The notes beneath the pieces were generated by a model. The model had not been told where the DNA came from and ran no database searches. It saw only the letters and a program-made list of their open reading frames with translations. The position numbers were made by a program, and so were the translations under genes. From positions 1-32,852 of the forward strand of contig CANHQR010000039.1 in assembly GCA_947462815.1 (NCBI GenBank): a DNA stretch of 32,852 nucleotides, in the 5' to 3' direction. Shown piece by piece: positions 25,149 through 32,852 of the stretch (within the stretch, counting starts at the first letter, position 1; every line of letters starts with the position of its first letter). This DNA comes from Pseudobdellovibrionaceae bacterium. Lineage in GTDB: Bacteria > Bdellovibrionota > Bdellovibrionia > Bdellovibrionales > JAMPXM01.

Positions 25149-25838
25149 TCAGTTTAAGCCCGAAAAGAAGCGTTCCCATTGCACGCGCTCCTCATTGGCG
25201 CCGCCAAAATCAAAGGACATCAGAATCCCAAAGGCCCGGCCAATCAGGAGCTCACGCGGCACAAGCCCCCAAAAGCGACTGTCTTGGCTGTTGTCGCGAT
25301 TGTCGCCCAACATAAAGTACTCACCCTGCCCCACGACAAAACTTTGCGGAGGAAGTTTTGGTGCAAGTCGCAGTCGCTGCACCACGAACTTCCTTTCTCC
25401 CATGACCTCGGGATACTTCGCCACAGCCCGCTCAAAGTCTTCGTTCAATTCATCTAAACGCGCCGTCATCTCGCCATTGAGTTTTACGAGGCCATCATCC
25501 ACCTGGATTTCGTCTCCCGGAATGCCGATCAAACGCTTGATCATGACCTTACCATCCGAAGGATTGACGAAGACCACAATGTCGCCTCGTTGGGGTTCAC
25601 CCAATTTCATCAGCGAAGTGTTCATGAGCGGGAGTTTAAAATCATAGGCCACTCGATTGACCAACACCCGATCGCCCACAATCAAAGTGGGAATCATTGA
25701 TCCCGAGGGGATCAAATACTGATTTACGATCGAACCGCGCACGAACAAGATCACCGCAAGAGCGATGAGCAAGCCCTTGTTGACGCGAAAAAACTCACGA
25801 ACTTGGAACTTAAAACCGGAAGTTTCGGATTGCGACAC
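25149..25838 (-). CDS. lepB: Signal peptidase I
   Basis: Cleaves signal peptides from exported proteins at the outer face of the inner membrane. The 229-residue protein has one N-terminal membrane anchor (GLLIALAVILFV). The catalytic Ser47 lies in PSGSM and the general-base Lys101 in MIKRLIG. Box E, GDNRDNSQDSRFWG, is intact. It starts at GTG 25838 after AAAGGA. It sits 3 bases behind the unknown gene at the end of an operon, not beside lepA or rnc as in many proteobacteria. It would process the many exported proteins encoded in this window. Confidence 0.95.
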   Translation of the reverse strand: MSQSETSGFKFQVREFFRVNKGLLIALAVILFVRGSIVNQYLIPSGSMIPTLIVGDRVLVNRVAYDFKLPLMNTSLMKLGEPQRGDIVVFVNPSDGKVMIKRLIGIPGDEIQVDDGLVKLNGEMTARLDELNEDFERAVAKYPEVMGERKFVVQRLRLAPKLPPQSFVVGQGEYFMLGDNRDNSQDSRFWGLVPRELLIGRAFGILMSFDFGGANEERVQWERFFSGLN

Positions 25839-25841
25839 AAA

Positions 25842-26750
25842 TTATCCTTTAATGCGCTTCCGCCGATATACGGTCAGCGGTTCACCAATTTGTTTTTGAA
25901 GTGTCTGCGCACCATCGATGTAGAATGGGCCTTCTTGGGCCTCGAGGCGACGCTGAAAGCTCACGAGTGAATCCTCACGGGTAGGATGTACATCAAAACC
26001 CGCCGGCTCATAGTGATGCCCAAAGTCCCGAGCTTCTTTCTTGCGGAAAAACTCTCCCCAAATTCGGGTGTCGACCTCGACCCGATAGGTGAGCGTGTGC
26101 GCATACGAATGCACGGGCGTGTAAGCCGTCAGCACCTCGAAATCACCGTAGTGGGCGTGTAAGCGCACCGAGGGCGAAGTCCACTGGGTCATACCGCAAC
26201 AAGTTCGAACATTGGCATGCCAAAGACCAAAGGCTTTCGAGATAAATCCAATGCCATGGTACTGAAGCTCCTTCGGCAAAATCGAGTTCACCGAACAAAG
26301 ATTGTGTGCCACCCACTCGCCCTTATCCGACATCGTCGGGATAATGATGAATAACGAAAGTGGGGTCCACTCCTCTTCATGCACCGCTTGATCCGTGGCC
26401 ACCTCAAGAATCTCTCGAGTGGCTTGCGGAAGTGAGGACGTGCGGGCCGCGAACCCCGCCACAAAACCGGGTACAATGGCACAATCGTAGAAAACCCAAC
26501 GCGGCATGGCCATACCGCTGGGACCAAAGGCCTTGGTCTCCAAGTTCAAAATTCGATCGGCGAACTTCACCTGATCCATCTCCAAAGGGTTCTTCAGAAT
26601 CGGAGCGTGTCGAAACCAGTCCAACTCATGATGGAGGCTTCCCGGATGATGAATCGCATTTTCAGGCCGCACGAAAACGTAGGGACGAACGTTGTCGTCC
26701 TTCAGCCAAGCCAGTCGAGGGTTGTCGTGAACGGGATGTGATACGCTCAT
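25842..26750 (-). CDS. Uncharacterised 302-residue soluble protein between the LOG gene and lepB
   Basis: A full-length, well-composed protein of unknown family, linked to the LOG-family gene by an ATGA overlap (26747-26750) and to lepB by a 3-base gap. It has no signal peptide or membrane helices. It is rich in His, Trp and Tyr, with a conserved-looking core: EEEWTPLSLFIIIPTM, then ILPKELQYHGIGFISKAF, a Cys-Cys pair at 184-185, and a dense run of His around RLHAHYGDFE and PVHSYAHTL. The strand pattern suggests a mixed or beta-rich fold. The His clustering is compatible with metal binding, but no catalytic family is recognised. A role in a fumarate or nucleotide process is only suggested by its neighbours. 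Confidence 0.75.
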   Translation of the reverse strand: MSVSHPVHDNPRLAWLKDDNVRPYVFVRPENAIHHPGSLHHELDWFRHAPILKNPLEMDQVKFADRILNLETKAFGPSGMAMPRWVFYDCAIVPGFVAGFAARTSSLPQATREILEVATDQAVHEEEWTPLSLFIIIPTMSDKGEWVAHNLCSVNSILPKELQYHGIGFISKAFGLWHANVRTCCGMTQWTSPSVRLHAHYGDFEVLTAYTPVHSYAHTLTYRVEVDTRIWGEFFRKKEARDFGHHYEPAGFDVHPTREDSLVSFQRRLEAQEGPFYIDGAQTLQKQIGEPLTVYRRKRIKG

Positions 26751-27340
26751 CGCGAGTCTTTCGCGTGGGGATCCAACCCACGAGCTGCAGCCGCTTCCTT
26801 CTGCATTTGCACCACCATTTCAAGAGCCTGGACACCATCTCGGGCCACTCCGAAAACCTGAAGGTTTTCTTTGCGAATCACCTTTTGACCGACGAGCTCC
26901 TGAAAGACCGCAAGGGTCGAATCCCAAAAGCCATTGAGATTCACAAAGACGATGGGCTTGGTGCCGAGTTCGCCGAGAACTTTCCATGTGATGACTTCCA
27001 AAGCTTCATCTAACGTCCCGAAGCCGCCCGGATAGATCACAAAGGCATCGCTTTGATTGATGAACCAACGCTTGCGTTCAAAGAGATCGGCCACCACCGC
27101 CAACTCATTGAGTCCTGTGTGGCCCACTTCCCAATCTTGAAGCCCCTTGGTGATACAGCCTCGCGAGGACACGCCTTGTCGGAGAGCCTCATTGGCAAAG
27201 ATCCCCATCAAGCCGACGCGGCCACCTCCGTAAAGGAACTCACCACCTCGACTCTTCAAGGCCGAAATGAAGCTCGGCACATCCGCCGCGATTCGCGGGT
27301 CCAAGCCGTCTGAAGCCGAACAGAACACACAGATCTTCAT
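26747..27340 (-). CDS. LOG-family protein (TIGR00730-type, cytokinin riboside 5'-monophosphate phosphoribohydrolase-like)
   Basis: A 197-residue cytoplasmic protein of the LOG family, which splits N6-substituted AMP into free base and ribose 5-phosphate; many bacterial members act on AMP or on unknown nucleotides. The family motifs are GGGRVGLMG (38-46), ERK at 88-90 as the RK part of the signature, and PGGFGTLDE at 104-112. Start at ATG 27340 overlaps the fumC stop as ATGA, so it is coupled to fumC. Confidence 0.92.
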   Translation of the reverse strand: MKICVFCSASDGLDPRIAADVPSFISALKSRGGEFLYGGGRVGLMGIFANEALRQGVSSRGCITKGLQDWEVGHTGLNELAVVADLFERKRWFINQSDAFVIYPGGFGTLDEALEVITWKVLGELGTKPIVFVNLNGFWDSTLAVFQELVGQKVIRKENLQVFGVARDGVQALEMVVQMQKEAAAARGLDPHAKDSR

Positions 27341-28731
27341 TTTCGGATAGGTCCCAACATATCTTCAGGGCGTACGAGTTGATCGAACTTTTCAGCTGTC
27401 AAGAGTCCCAGTTTTTGTGCGGCATCTTTCAGAGTCGTATCGTTCTCATGAGCGTACTTCGCAACCTTCGCCGCATTGTCGTAGCCGATGTGCGGATTGA
27501 GTGCGGTGACTAACATGAGCGAGTTTTCAAGATGGCGCTTCACTTGAGGACGATTGACTTCAATTCCTTCCACGCAATGCTCGTCGAAAGAGACGCAGGC
27601 ATCAGCCAGCAGTCGGATCGACTTTAACACATTGTGGACGATCACCGGCTTGAAGACATTGAGCTCGAAGTGACCGTTCATACCACCGACGGCCACCGCC
27701 ATGTCATTACCGACAACTTGCGCACAAACCATGGTCATGGCTTCACTTTGCGTGGGATTCACTTTTCCCGGCATGATGCTCGATCCCGGTTCGTTGGCCG
27801 GCAAATTCAGTTCACCGATCCCCGAGCGAGGCCCACTACCCAACAGACGAATGTCATTGGCGATCTTCATCAACGCGCAAGCTGTGGTCTTAAGAGATCC
27901 GCTGAGTTCAACCAAAGGATCATGCGATGCCAAAGCCGCAAACTTATTTGGCGCACTCACAAAGGGTAGCTGGGTCTCTTGCGCGATGCGAGCGGCGGCT
28001 TTGACCGCAAAATCAGGATGAGTGTTCAAACCCGTTCCTACCGCCGTCCCGCCCAATGCCAATTCAAAAACATGTCCTAAATTGCGCTCCAGCCGAATCA
28101 AGCACTGATCCAGCTGAGTGACGTAGCCGGAAAACTCTTGTCCCAAGGTCAGAGGGGTGGCGTCCATCAAGTGCGTGCGTCCGATCTTCACCACATCTTT
28201 GAACTCAGCCGATTTCTTGGCCAAGCCATCACGAAGAGTTTTGATCGAAGGCAACAGCAAGTGCTTCACTTGTTCGGCGACGGCGATGTGCATGGCCGTG
28301 GGAAAAGTGTCGTTGGAAGACTGAGCTTTATTGACGTCATCATTGGGGTGCACGCCCTTCGTGCCTCGTTGTCCGCCCATGATTTCCATCGCGCGATTGG
28401 CGATCACCTCGTTGGAATTCATATTCGTCTGCGTGCCGCTTCCCGTCTGCCAGACCACCAAAGGAAACTCATCATCCCATCGGCCTTCGATAACCTCGTC
28501 GCAGGCTTTCACGATGGCGTTGCCTTTGTCTTGAGCCAAGAGACCCAGTTCCATATTAGTCAGTGCCGCGCATTTTTTAAGAATTCCGAGTGCGCGAATC
28601 ATCTCGCGAGGAAAACGATCACCGCCTATTTTGAAGTGCTCCAGCGATCTCTGCGTTTGTGCGCCCCAAAGACGATGGGCCGGCACCTTAATTTCTCCCA
28701 TGGAGTCCTTTTCAACGCGAAACTCAGCCAT
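27337..28731 (-). CDS. fumC: Class II fumarate hydratase
   Basis: Interconverts fumarate and malate in the TCA cycle without an iron-sulfur cluster. The 464-residue protein has the family signature [11 protein letters not shown], the early [13 protein letters not shown] and [11 protein letters not shown] segments that bind substrate, and the [12 protein letters not shown] region near the C-terminus. Start at ATG 28731 was chosen because AAGGAG lies seven bases ahead; a GTG six codons upstream is in frame but lacks that spacing. It follows the SDR gene by 24 bases and is coupled to the LOG gene. Confidence 0.96.
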   Translation of the reverse strand: MAEFRVEKDSMGEIKVPAHRLWGAQTQRSLEHFKIGGDRFPREMIRALGILKKCAALTNMELGLLAQDKGNAIVKACDEVIEGRWDDEFPLVVWQTGSGTQTNMNSNEVIANRAMEIMGGQRGTKGVHPNDDVNKAQSSNDTFPTAMHIAVAEQVKHLLLPSIKTLRDGLAKKSAEFKDVVKIGRTHLMDATPLTLGQEFSGYVTQLDQCLIRLERNLGHVFELALGGTAVGTGLNTHPDFAVKAAARIAQETQLPFVSAPNKFAALASHDPLVELSGSLKTTACALMKIANDIRLLGSGPRSGIGELNLPANEPGSSIMPGKVNPTQSEAMTMVCAQVVGNDMAVAVGGMNGHFELNVFKPVIVHNVLKSIRLLADACVSFDEHCVEGIEVNRPQVKRHLENSLMLVTALNPHIGYDNAAKVAKYAHENDTTLKDAAQKLGLLTAEKFDQLVRPEDMLGPIRK

Positions 28732-28755
28732 CTCATACTCCTTCGTCACAACGAA

Positions 28756-29559
28756 TTACTTACGATCAAAAAATAGCGCCCCAGCCTGGGCTTGAGGCAT
28801 CAAAATCATCTCATGAACATTCACATGGGTCGGGCGATCGCAACTCCAGACAATCGCCTCGGCAATATCGCGCGGTTTGAGCGCTTCCACACCGGCGTAA
28901 ACTTGTGCGGCCTTGGGCGCATCGCCCTTAAAGCGCACCAAGCTAAAGTCACTTTCCACCATTCCAGGCTCAATATTCGTCACGCGAACCTTATGGCCCA
29001 TCAGGTCGAGGCGAAGACCTTCCGAGAACAATCGAACCGCAGCTTTGGTCGCTCCGTAAACAGCTCCGCCCGCATACATCCACAGCCCCGTCACGCTGCC
29101 GATGTTCACGACGTGTCCCGAGTTTTCAATCAATCGCGGCAGCGCATGATGTGTGACCTGAATGAGGCCGCGCAAGTTCGTATCCAGCATCTGCTGAATA
29201 TCGCTCCACGAGGAGTCCTGAAGCGCTTGGCGCTCGAGCGCGAGGCCCGCGTTGTTAATCAAATGCGATAAGTCCTGAAGTTGGCTCGCATGAGATTGAA
29301 AGAAGTTGTCGATCGCAGCGGCGTCACTCACATCAAGTGACGCGATCTCGACAGCCGAGGCTCCAAGCCGCCGACAATTCTCGGCAACGCCCTGCAATTT
29401 CTCAAGGCGCCGGGAAGCCAGAACAAGGGAAGCCCCTTCGACGGCAAAGGCCTCAGCCGTGGCGGCACCGATGCCCGATGAGGCGCCCGTGATCAACACC
29501 TTGGCGCGGGCCAATTGAGATCTCGATGCGGATGTGGGACGGGATGCTTGAACGTCCAT
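28756..29559 (-). CDS. Short-chain dehydrogenase/reductase
   Basis: A 267-residue SDR of the classical type. It has the NAD(P)-binding TGASSGIG (24-31), NNAG (102-105), and the catalytic Ser155, Tyr168 and Lys172 in YGATK. Features such as the Arg residues soon after the cofactor motif (ASRRLEKL) favour NADPH. Its closest feel is to YdfG-like oxidoreductases that act on hydroxy acids such as serine or 3-hydroxypropionate, but the substrate is open. It is the first gene of the operon that continues with fumC. Start at ATG 29559 is tentative, with no strong ribosome binding site. Confidence 0.93.
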   Translation of the reverse strand: MDVQASRPTSASRSQLARAKVLITGASSGIGAATAEAFAVEGASLVLASRRLEKLQGVAENCRRLGASAVEIASLDVSDAAAIDNFFQSHASQLQDLSHLINNAGLALERQALQDSSWSDIQQMLDTNLRGLIQVTHHALPRLIENSGHVVNIGSVTGLWMYAGGAVYGATKAAVRLFSEGLRLDLMGHKVRVTNIEPGMVESDFSLVRFKGDAPKAAQVYAGVEALKPRDIAEAIVWSCDRPTHVNVHEMILMPQAQAGALFFDRK

Positions 29560-29672
29560 GGATGCGCCAGCTTCACCGCATCACGAAGCGAGGGTCAAGT
29601 TCTCCTCGCGACAGGCGAATTCCTCACTTCAACGCTTGGCGCAAGACGGCGAATCCGCTACAAGGCAGGGTC

Positions 29673-30146
29673 ATGGCTTACTGGCTCATGAAGTCCGAAC
29701 CCGAAGTGTACTCCATTGACGATTTCCGTCGCGATCAACGCACGCTGTGGACAGGCGTGCGCAATTATCAAGCACGAAACTTCATGATGGCAGATCACCC
29801 GACGGCTATGAAGTTGGGCGACTCGTTCATTTTTTATCATTCAAACGCTGAGCCCTCAGCTGCCGTCGGCCTCGGAAAGATTCATCGCCTGTCCGTCCCT
29901 GATCCCGAACAGTTTCAGAAGAAGTCGGAGTATTTCGAACCAAGAGCCACAAAAGCCAAGCCGATCTGGTATTGCGCAGAAGTGGAATTCGAGCTGCGTT
30001 TCGCGAGGCCTGTCACTTTGGAGGAAATGCGCGGCGAAAAGGCATTGGCGAAGCTTGAACTTCTTAAACGCGGCACTCGGCTTTCCATCTTTCCCATGAG
30101 TGAGGCTGAGTTTCAGCACATTTTGAGGATGGGTTCGGGTGACTGA
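29673..30146 (+). CDS. EVE-domain protein
   Basis: A 157-residue protein that is a single EVE domain, part of the PUA-like fold family that reads modified bases (5-methylcytosine-type or modified RNA). It begins AYWLMKSEPEVYSIDDF, the standard family opening, followed by WTGVRNYQARNFM and FYHSNAEPSAAVGLGKI. Start at ATG 29673 follows AGGCAGGG; upstream residues to 29526 are antisense to the SDR gene. The end overlaps dusC by 8 bases, which suggests co-expression with a tRNA-modifying enzyme, interesting given the family's link to modified nucleobases. Confidence 0.92.
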   Translation: MAYWLMKSEPEVYSIDDFRRDQRTLWTGVRNYQARNFMMADHPTAMKLGDSFIFYHSNAEPSAAVGLGKIHRLSVPDPEQFQKKSEYFEPRATKAKPIWYCAEVEFELRFARPVTLEEMRGEKALAKLELLKRGTRLSIFPMSEAEFQHILRMGSGD

Positions 30147-31188
30147 ACCCCTTGCATTTTATGAGCACCGCCAGTTCTTTTCTCACGAAGCGCCGCCGCG
30201 AACGGTGCTCGCACCTATGGAGGGCGTCGTCGATGCGATGACTCGATCGGTGCTGACCTCGTTGGGCGGTGTCGACCTTTGCCTAACCGAATTCGTTCGC
30301 GTCACCACACAACTCCTGCCGGAGCATGTGTTTTATAAATATGCACCAGAATTGCGATCAGGCTCCAGGACGGCCGCGGGAACACCCCTCTTGATTCAAC
30401 TTCTCGGCAGTGATCCCGTTTGTTTGGGCGAAAATGCCGCGCGCGCCGTTGAACTGGGAGCTTATGGCATTGATCTCAACTTTGGCTGCCCCGCCAAAAC
30501 CGTGAATCGACATGACGGTGGCGCCTCGCTTCTGAAAAACCCTGAACGTGTGGCGAACGCCGTTCGCGGTGTGCGCTCAGCCCTCCCCTCGACCGTCAGT
30601 GTGTCGGCTAAAGTTCGTCTGGGCTTTCACGACAAGTCTTTGCATCGCGAGATCGCACAAGCTGCCGAAAGTGGCGGAGCCGATTGGTTGACCGTCCACG
30701 CCCGAACCCGAGATGAGGGCTATCAACCGCCCGCTCACTGGGCATTCATCGCCTCGATGCGCGAGTCTATTCGCATCCCGGTGATCGCCAATGGCGAATG
30801 CTGGACCCCAGCCGATGTGATGAACATGCAGCGCGTGAGCGGCTGCCGCCATGTCATGCTGGGGCGCGGGTTGCTCGCGCGCCCCTCACTCGCCCGTGAG
30901 ATCCGCGGCGGATCTGAACTCACTTGGGCAGAGACCCTTGATCTCTTGCGAAACTTTTACCTCGAGTCTTTCGATGCCCGAGGCGAGGCCTTTGCGTCAG
31001 CACGACTGAAGCAATGGTTGAGATTCATGGCGAACGGGGCAAGGCCGACGAGCGAGATCTCAGAGGGCTCATCGGTCCACTCGATGGTCGACGTCGGGGT
31101 CACGCCGAGCTCACGCGCGCAGAATTTGTTTGAACGACTGAAACGACTTGAACCCATACGAAAGATCGACTTCGAGACCCTCGCATGA
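30139..31188 (+). CDS. dusC: tRNA-dihydrouridine synthase (DusC-like)
   Basis: Reduces a uridine of tRNA to dihydrouridine with FMN and NADPH, in E. coli DusC at U16. The 349-residue sequence has LAPMEGVVDAMTR, the DusC-like LCLTEFVRVTTQLLPEHVF, the active-site NFGCPAKTV with Cys117, HARTRDEGY and VIANGE, GRGLLARPSL. Alignment-style similarity by eye is far better to DusC than to DusA or DusB. Start is GTG 30139, inside the last codons of the EVE-domain gene. Confidence 0.88.
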   Translation: MTEPLAFYEHRQFFSHEAPPRTVLAPMEGVVDAMTRSVLTSLGGVDLCLTEFVRVTTQLLPEHVFYKYAPELRSGSRTAAGTPLLIQLLGSDPVCLGENAARAVELGAYGIDLNFGCPAKTVNRHDGGASLLKNPERVANAVRGVRSALPSTVSVSAKVRLGFHDKSLHREIAQAAESGGADWLTVHARTRDEGYQPPAHWAFIASMRESIRIPVIANGECWTPADVMNMQRVSGCRHVMLGRGLLARPSLAREIRGGSELTWAETLDLLRNFYLESFDARGEAFASARLKQWLRFMANGARPTSEISEGSSVHSMVDVGVTPSSRAQNLFERLKRLEPIRKIDFETLA

Positions 31189-31255
31189 GCCCACTCCACG
31201 TCGGATCATCGTGCCAAAAAAATTCCAGAATCGCGCGACGTTGGTGGCCCGATCT

Positions 31256-32377
31256 CTAGTAGCGAAGCTCGGTCTTGGCCGTCATCAAGATTTCTTGGAG
31301 AAAAAAGCTGTGGATCGTTTCTCGAGCCGCAGATAAGGTCTTGCAGCGCGAAAGCCTCGCTTCAAGATCCAACCCGAAGCTCAACCAAGCCGCTCCATTC
31401 TTCACGAAAAATCGAAGCTTTCTCAATAGCAGATCTTCGTTCCAATGCGGCCTCGCCCCATCGGCCACACGTCGAAACCAATCCGCTTCGGACTCCTCAG
31501 CCCTCGGTAAAGGATAGATCGCCTCCAGGGCATCGATGAACTGAAGAAGCATTCGCCCGTATTCTCGACCTTCCTCGACAGGACCCTGTGGCGCCCGTTC
31601 CCCAGAACGTCCTTCGGGCCCGGGCCAACCCCAAATTTCGGCCAATTGCCAAAAAATCCAAGGACGCGCCGTCGCCGCCCGACCAATCATCACGGCATCG
31701 ACCTGCGTTTCCTCAAACATGCGCAAAACATCTTCGGCGACTTGAATATCGCCGTTACCAATGACTGCGACATCGATATGCTCTCGAAGAACGCGAAGCT
31801 GCGACCAATCGGCTCGGCCGCGACGCTTTTGCTCGGCCGTCCGAGGATGCAGGGTCAACCATTCCGCCCCCGCATCGACCAGCCCTCTTGAGAATCGCTT
31901 GATGAACTCGCCATCGCCTTGCGGACCCGCGCGAAGCTTCACACTGATCGGCAACCGAGTTGCCTCCCGAGTCATCGCCACAACTTCGCGGGCGTAGCCT
32001 TCATCACCCATGAGTGAAACGCCGTAATTGTGAGCAATCGCCTTGCGAACAGGACACCCCATGTTGATATCGATACCACTCGCTCCCCACTCGACCTCGA
32101 GGCGCGCACAGGATCGCTGAATAGGAAGGGCCTCGTTGCCGAGGATTTGTGGTACAAGATTCGATTCATCTGCAAACCTTCGAACTTCAGGCACAACCGC
32201 AAAGTTTTCATTCGGCAATCGGCGCGAGTTGAGCATTTCGGTGGGCCAAAGAGTTCGCGCCGAGCTCGGTATGTAGCCTCGAACGACTCGACGTAAGGCC
32301 GCATGACTCAAGCCGACCATGGGGGCCAAGGTCAGAGGGAAATTCACATTGCCACGCAAGATCGGCCGCTTCAGCAT
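31256..32377 (-). CDS. tRNA-dihydrouridine synthase (DusB-like)
   Basis: A second Dus family enzyme, 373 residues. It has LAPMVGLSHAALRRVV, the active-site NMGCPVRKAIAHNYGVSLM with Cys108, the Lys-containing SVKLRAG, HPRTAEQKRRG, VIGNGDI, and MIGRAATARPWIF for FMN phosphate binding. The pattern fits the DusB side of the family, but the C-terminal region (from about residue 280) is divergent, so the target uridine is not predicted. It converges on dusC with 67 bases between them. Start ATG 32377 lies 46 bases from the divergent purK start. Confidence 0.88.
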   Translation of the reverse strand: MLKRPILRGNVNFPLTLAPMVGLSHAALRRVVRGYIPSSARTLWPTEMLNSRRLPNENFAVVPEVRRFADESNLVPQILGNEALPIQRSCARLEVEWGASGIDINMGCPVRKAIAHNYGVSLMGDEGYAREVVAMTREATRLPISVKLRAGPQGDGEFIKRFSRGLVDAGAEWLTLHPRTAEQKRRGRADWSQLRVLREHIDVAVIGNGDIQVAEDVLRMFEETQVDAVMIGRAATARPWIFWQLAEIWGWPGPEGRSGERAPQGPVEEGREYGRMLLQFIDALEAIYPLPRAEESEADWFRRVADGARPHWNEDLLLRKLRFFVKNGAAWLSFGLDLEARLSRCKTLSAARETIHSFFLQEILMTAKTELRY

Positions 32378-32423
32378 CGGTGACCTTCTTGACCCGAACC
32401 GCGCCCAGTGTCAAAACCGAATC

Positions 32424-32852
32424 ATGCCAAATCGATTGGGAATTCTGGGTGGAGGTCAACTCGCACGAATGATGGCGCTCGAAGCCCATCGTCTCGGCAT
32501 TGAAATCGCCGTCTACTCGGAGTCGGAAAGGGATCCAGCGGCCCAAGTCGTGCGACACCACCACGCGGGAGGCCTCACCGATGAACCCCGCTTGGCCGAG
32601 TTTTTCAAAGCCTGTGACTCGGTGACGTTTGAAAGCGAATTTCTCGATGCGGAACTCATTCATCGACTGAGTCAGTCGCAAGGCAAGCCGGTGTTTCCGC
32701 ACCCTGACCTCATGGGTCGCGTGCAAGATCGTCTGACACAAAAACAGCTCCTCGACGCACACAACTTGCCCACATCGCCGTGGCGTACTGTTGATTCATC
32801 CCACGACGCGATCGCAGCCTGGGTGGGTTATAAAAATCGAAGCGTCTTCAAA
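32424..32852 (+). CDS. purK: N5-carboxyaminoimidazole ribonucleotide synthase (PurK), N-terminal part
   Basis: The first 143 codons of a gene cut by the right edge. It opens RLGILGGGQLARMMALEAHRLGI, the nucleotide-binding Rossmann-like start of PurK, followed by the VTFESEF and QDRLTQKQLLDAHNLPTSPW segments that begin the ATP-grasp part. PurK uses ATP and bicarbonate to make N5-CAIR in purine synthesis. The frame is open to the end. Start at ATG 32424 is the natural one by family length. It diverges from the DusB-like gene. Confidence 0.95.
   Translation, partial: MPNRLGILGGGQLARMMALEAHRLGIEIAVYSESERDPAAQVVRHHHAGGLTDEPRLAEFFKACDSVTFESEFLDAELIHRLSQSQGKPVFPHPDLMGRVQDRLTQKQLLDAHNLPTSPWRTVDSSHDAIAAWVGYKNRSVFK

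Noticed and set aside
32208-32762. Minus-strand open frame of 184 codons
   Set aside because: It is antisense to purK and to the start of the DusB-like gene, both of which have unmistakable family motifs.

Overview
The window reads as an ordinary chromosomal stretch from a free-living Gram-negative bacterium. It is moderately GC-rich and densely packed, with many ATGA, GTGA and TTGA stop/start overlaps. Exported proteins with cleavable signal peptides, one lipoprotein, signal peptidase I and proteobacterial-style housekeeping genes (orn, ettA, bolA-family, dusC) point to a diderm. A SWIB-domain protein with a lysine-repeat tail, together with many exported proteins carrying Pro/Ala-rich linkers, suggests a Bdellovibrionota or other delta-type lineage. 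That placement is an inference, because no rRNA or other phylogenetic marker was compared. I see no insertion sequence, phage, integron, CRISPR array, tRNA or rRNA gene.

Layout. Positions 2-151 hold the end of a fumarylacetoacetate-hydrolase-family gene. Positions 144-4916 (minus) hold four exported proteins: a helical-repeat protein, a caspase-fold (clan CD)-like protein, an NlpC/P60-like protein and a small exported protein. Positions 5091-6922 (plus) carry a stand-alone Smr protein, oligoribonuclease and an exported protein of unknown role, closed by a bidirectional terminator shared with ahcY. Positions 6986-10206 (minus) carry ahcY, map and the SWIB/lysine-tail gene. Positions 10207-10992 form the largest non-coding block, with a cluster of CCTAGG-centred sites, inverted repeats and a perfect DnaA box. 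Positions 10993-18274 carry an MFS transporter, a J-domain-like protein, an exported unknown, ettA, a small charged protein, a BolA-family/DUF4234-like pair and a CAP-domain lipoprotein. An M23 metallopeptidase follows at 18792-20273 (plus).

Two tight minus-strand operons come next. The first (24913 to 20312) runs zinc-ribbon protein, EEP-family phosphatase/nuclease, TauE/SafE permease, UvrD/Rep helicase, with overlapping or nearly touching ends. The second (29559 to 25149) runs SDR oxidoreductase, fumC, LOG-family protein, a 302-aa unknown, lepB. The window closes with an EVE-domain protein coupled to dusC (plus), a second Dus enzyme (minus), and the start of purK (plus, cut by the window edge).

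No known defence or mobile system is complete here. The parts most worth a second look are the exported caspase-like plus NlpC-like cluster (144-4916), the CCTAGG/DnaA-box region (10428-10803), the lysine-tailed SWIB protein, and the unknown gene between the LOG gene and lepB.
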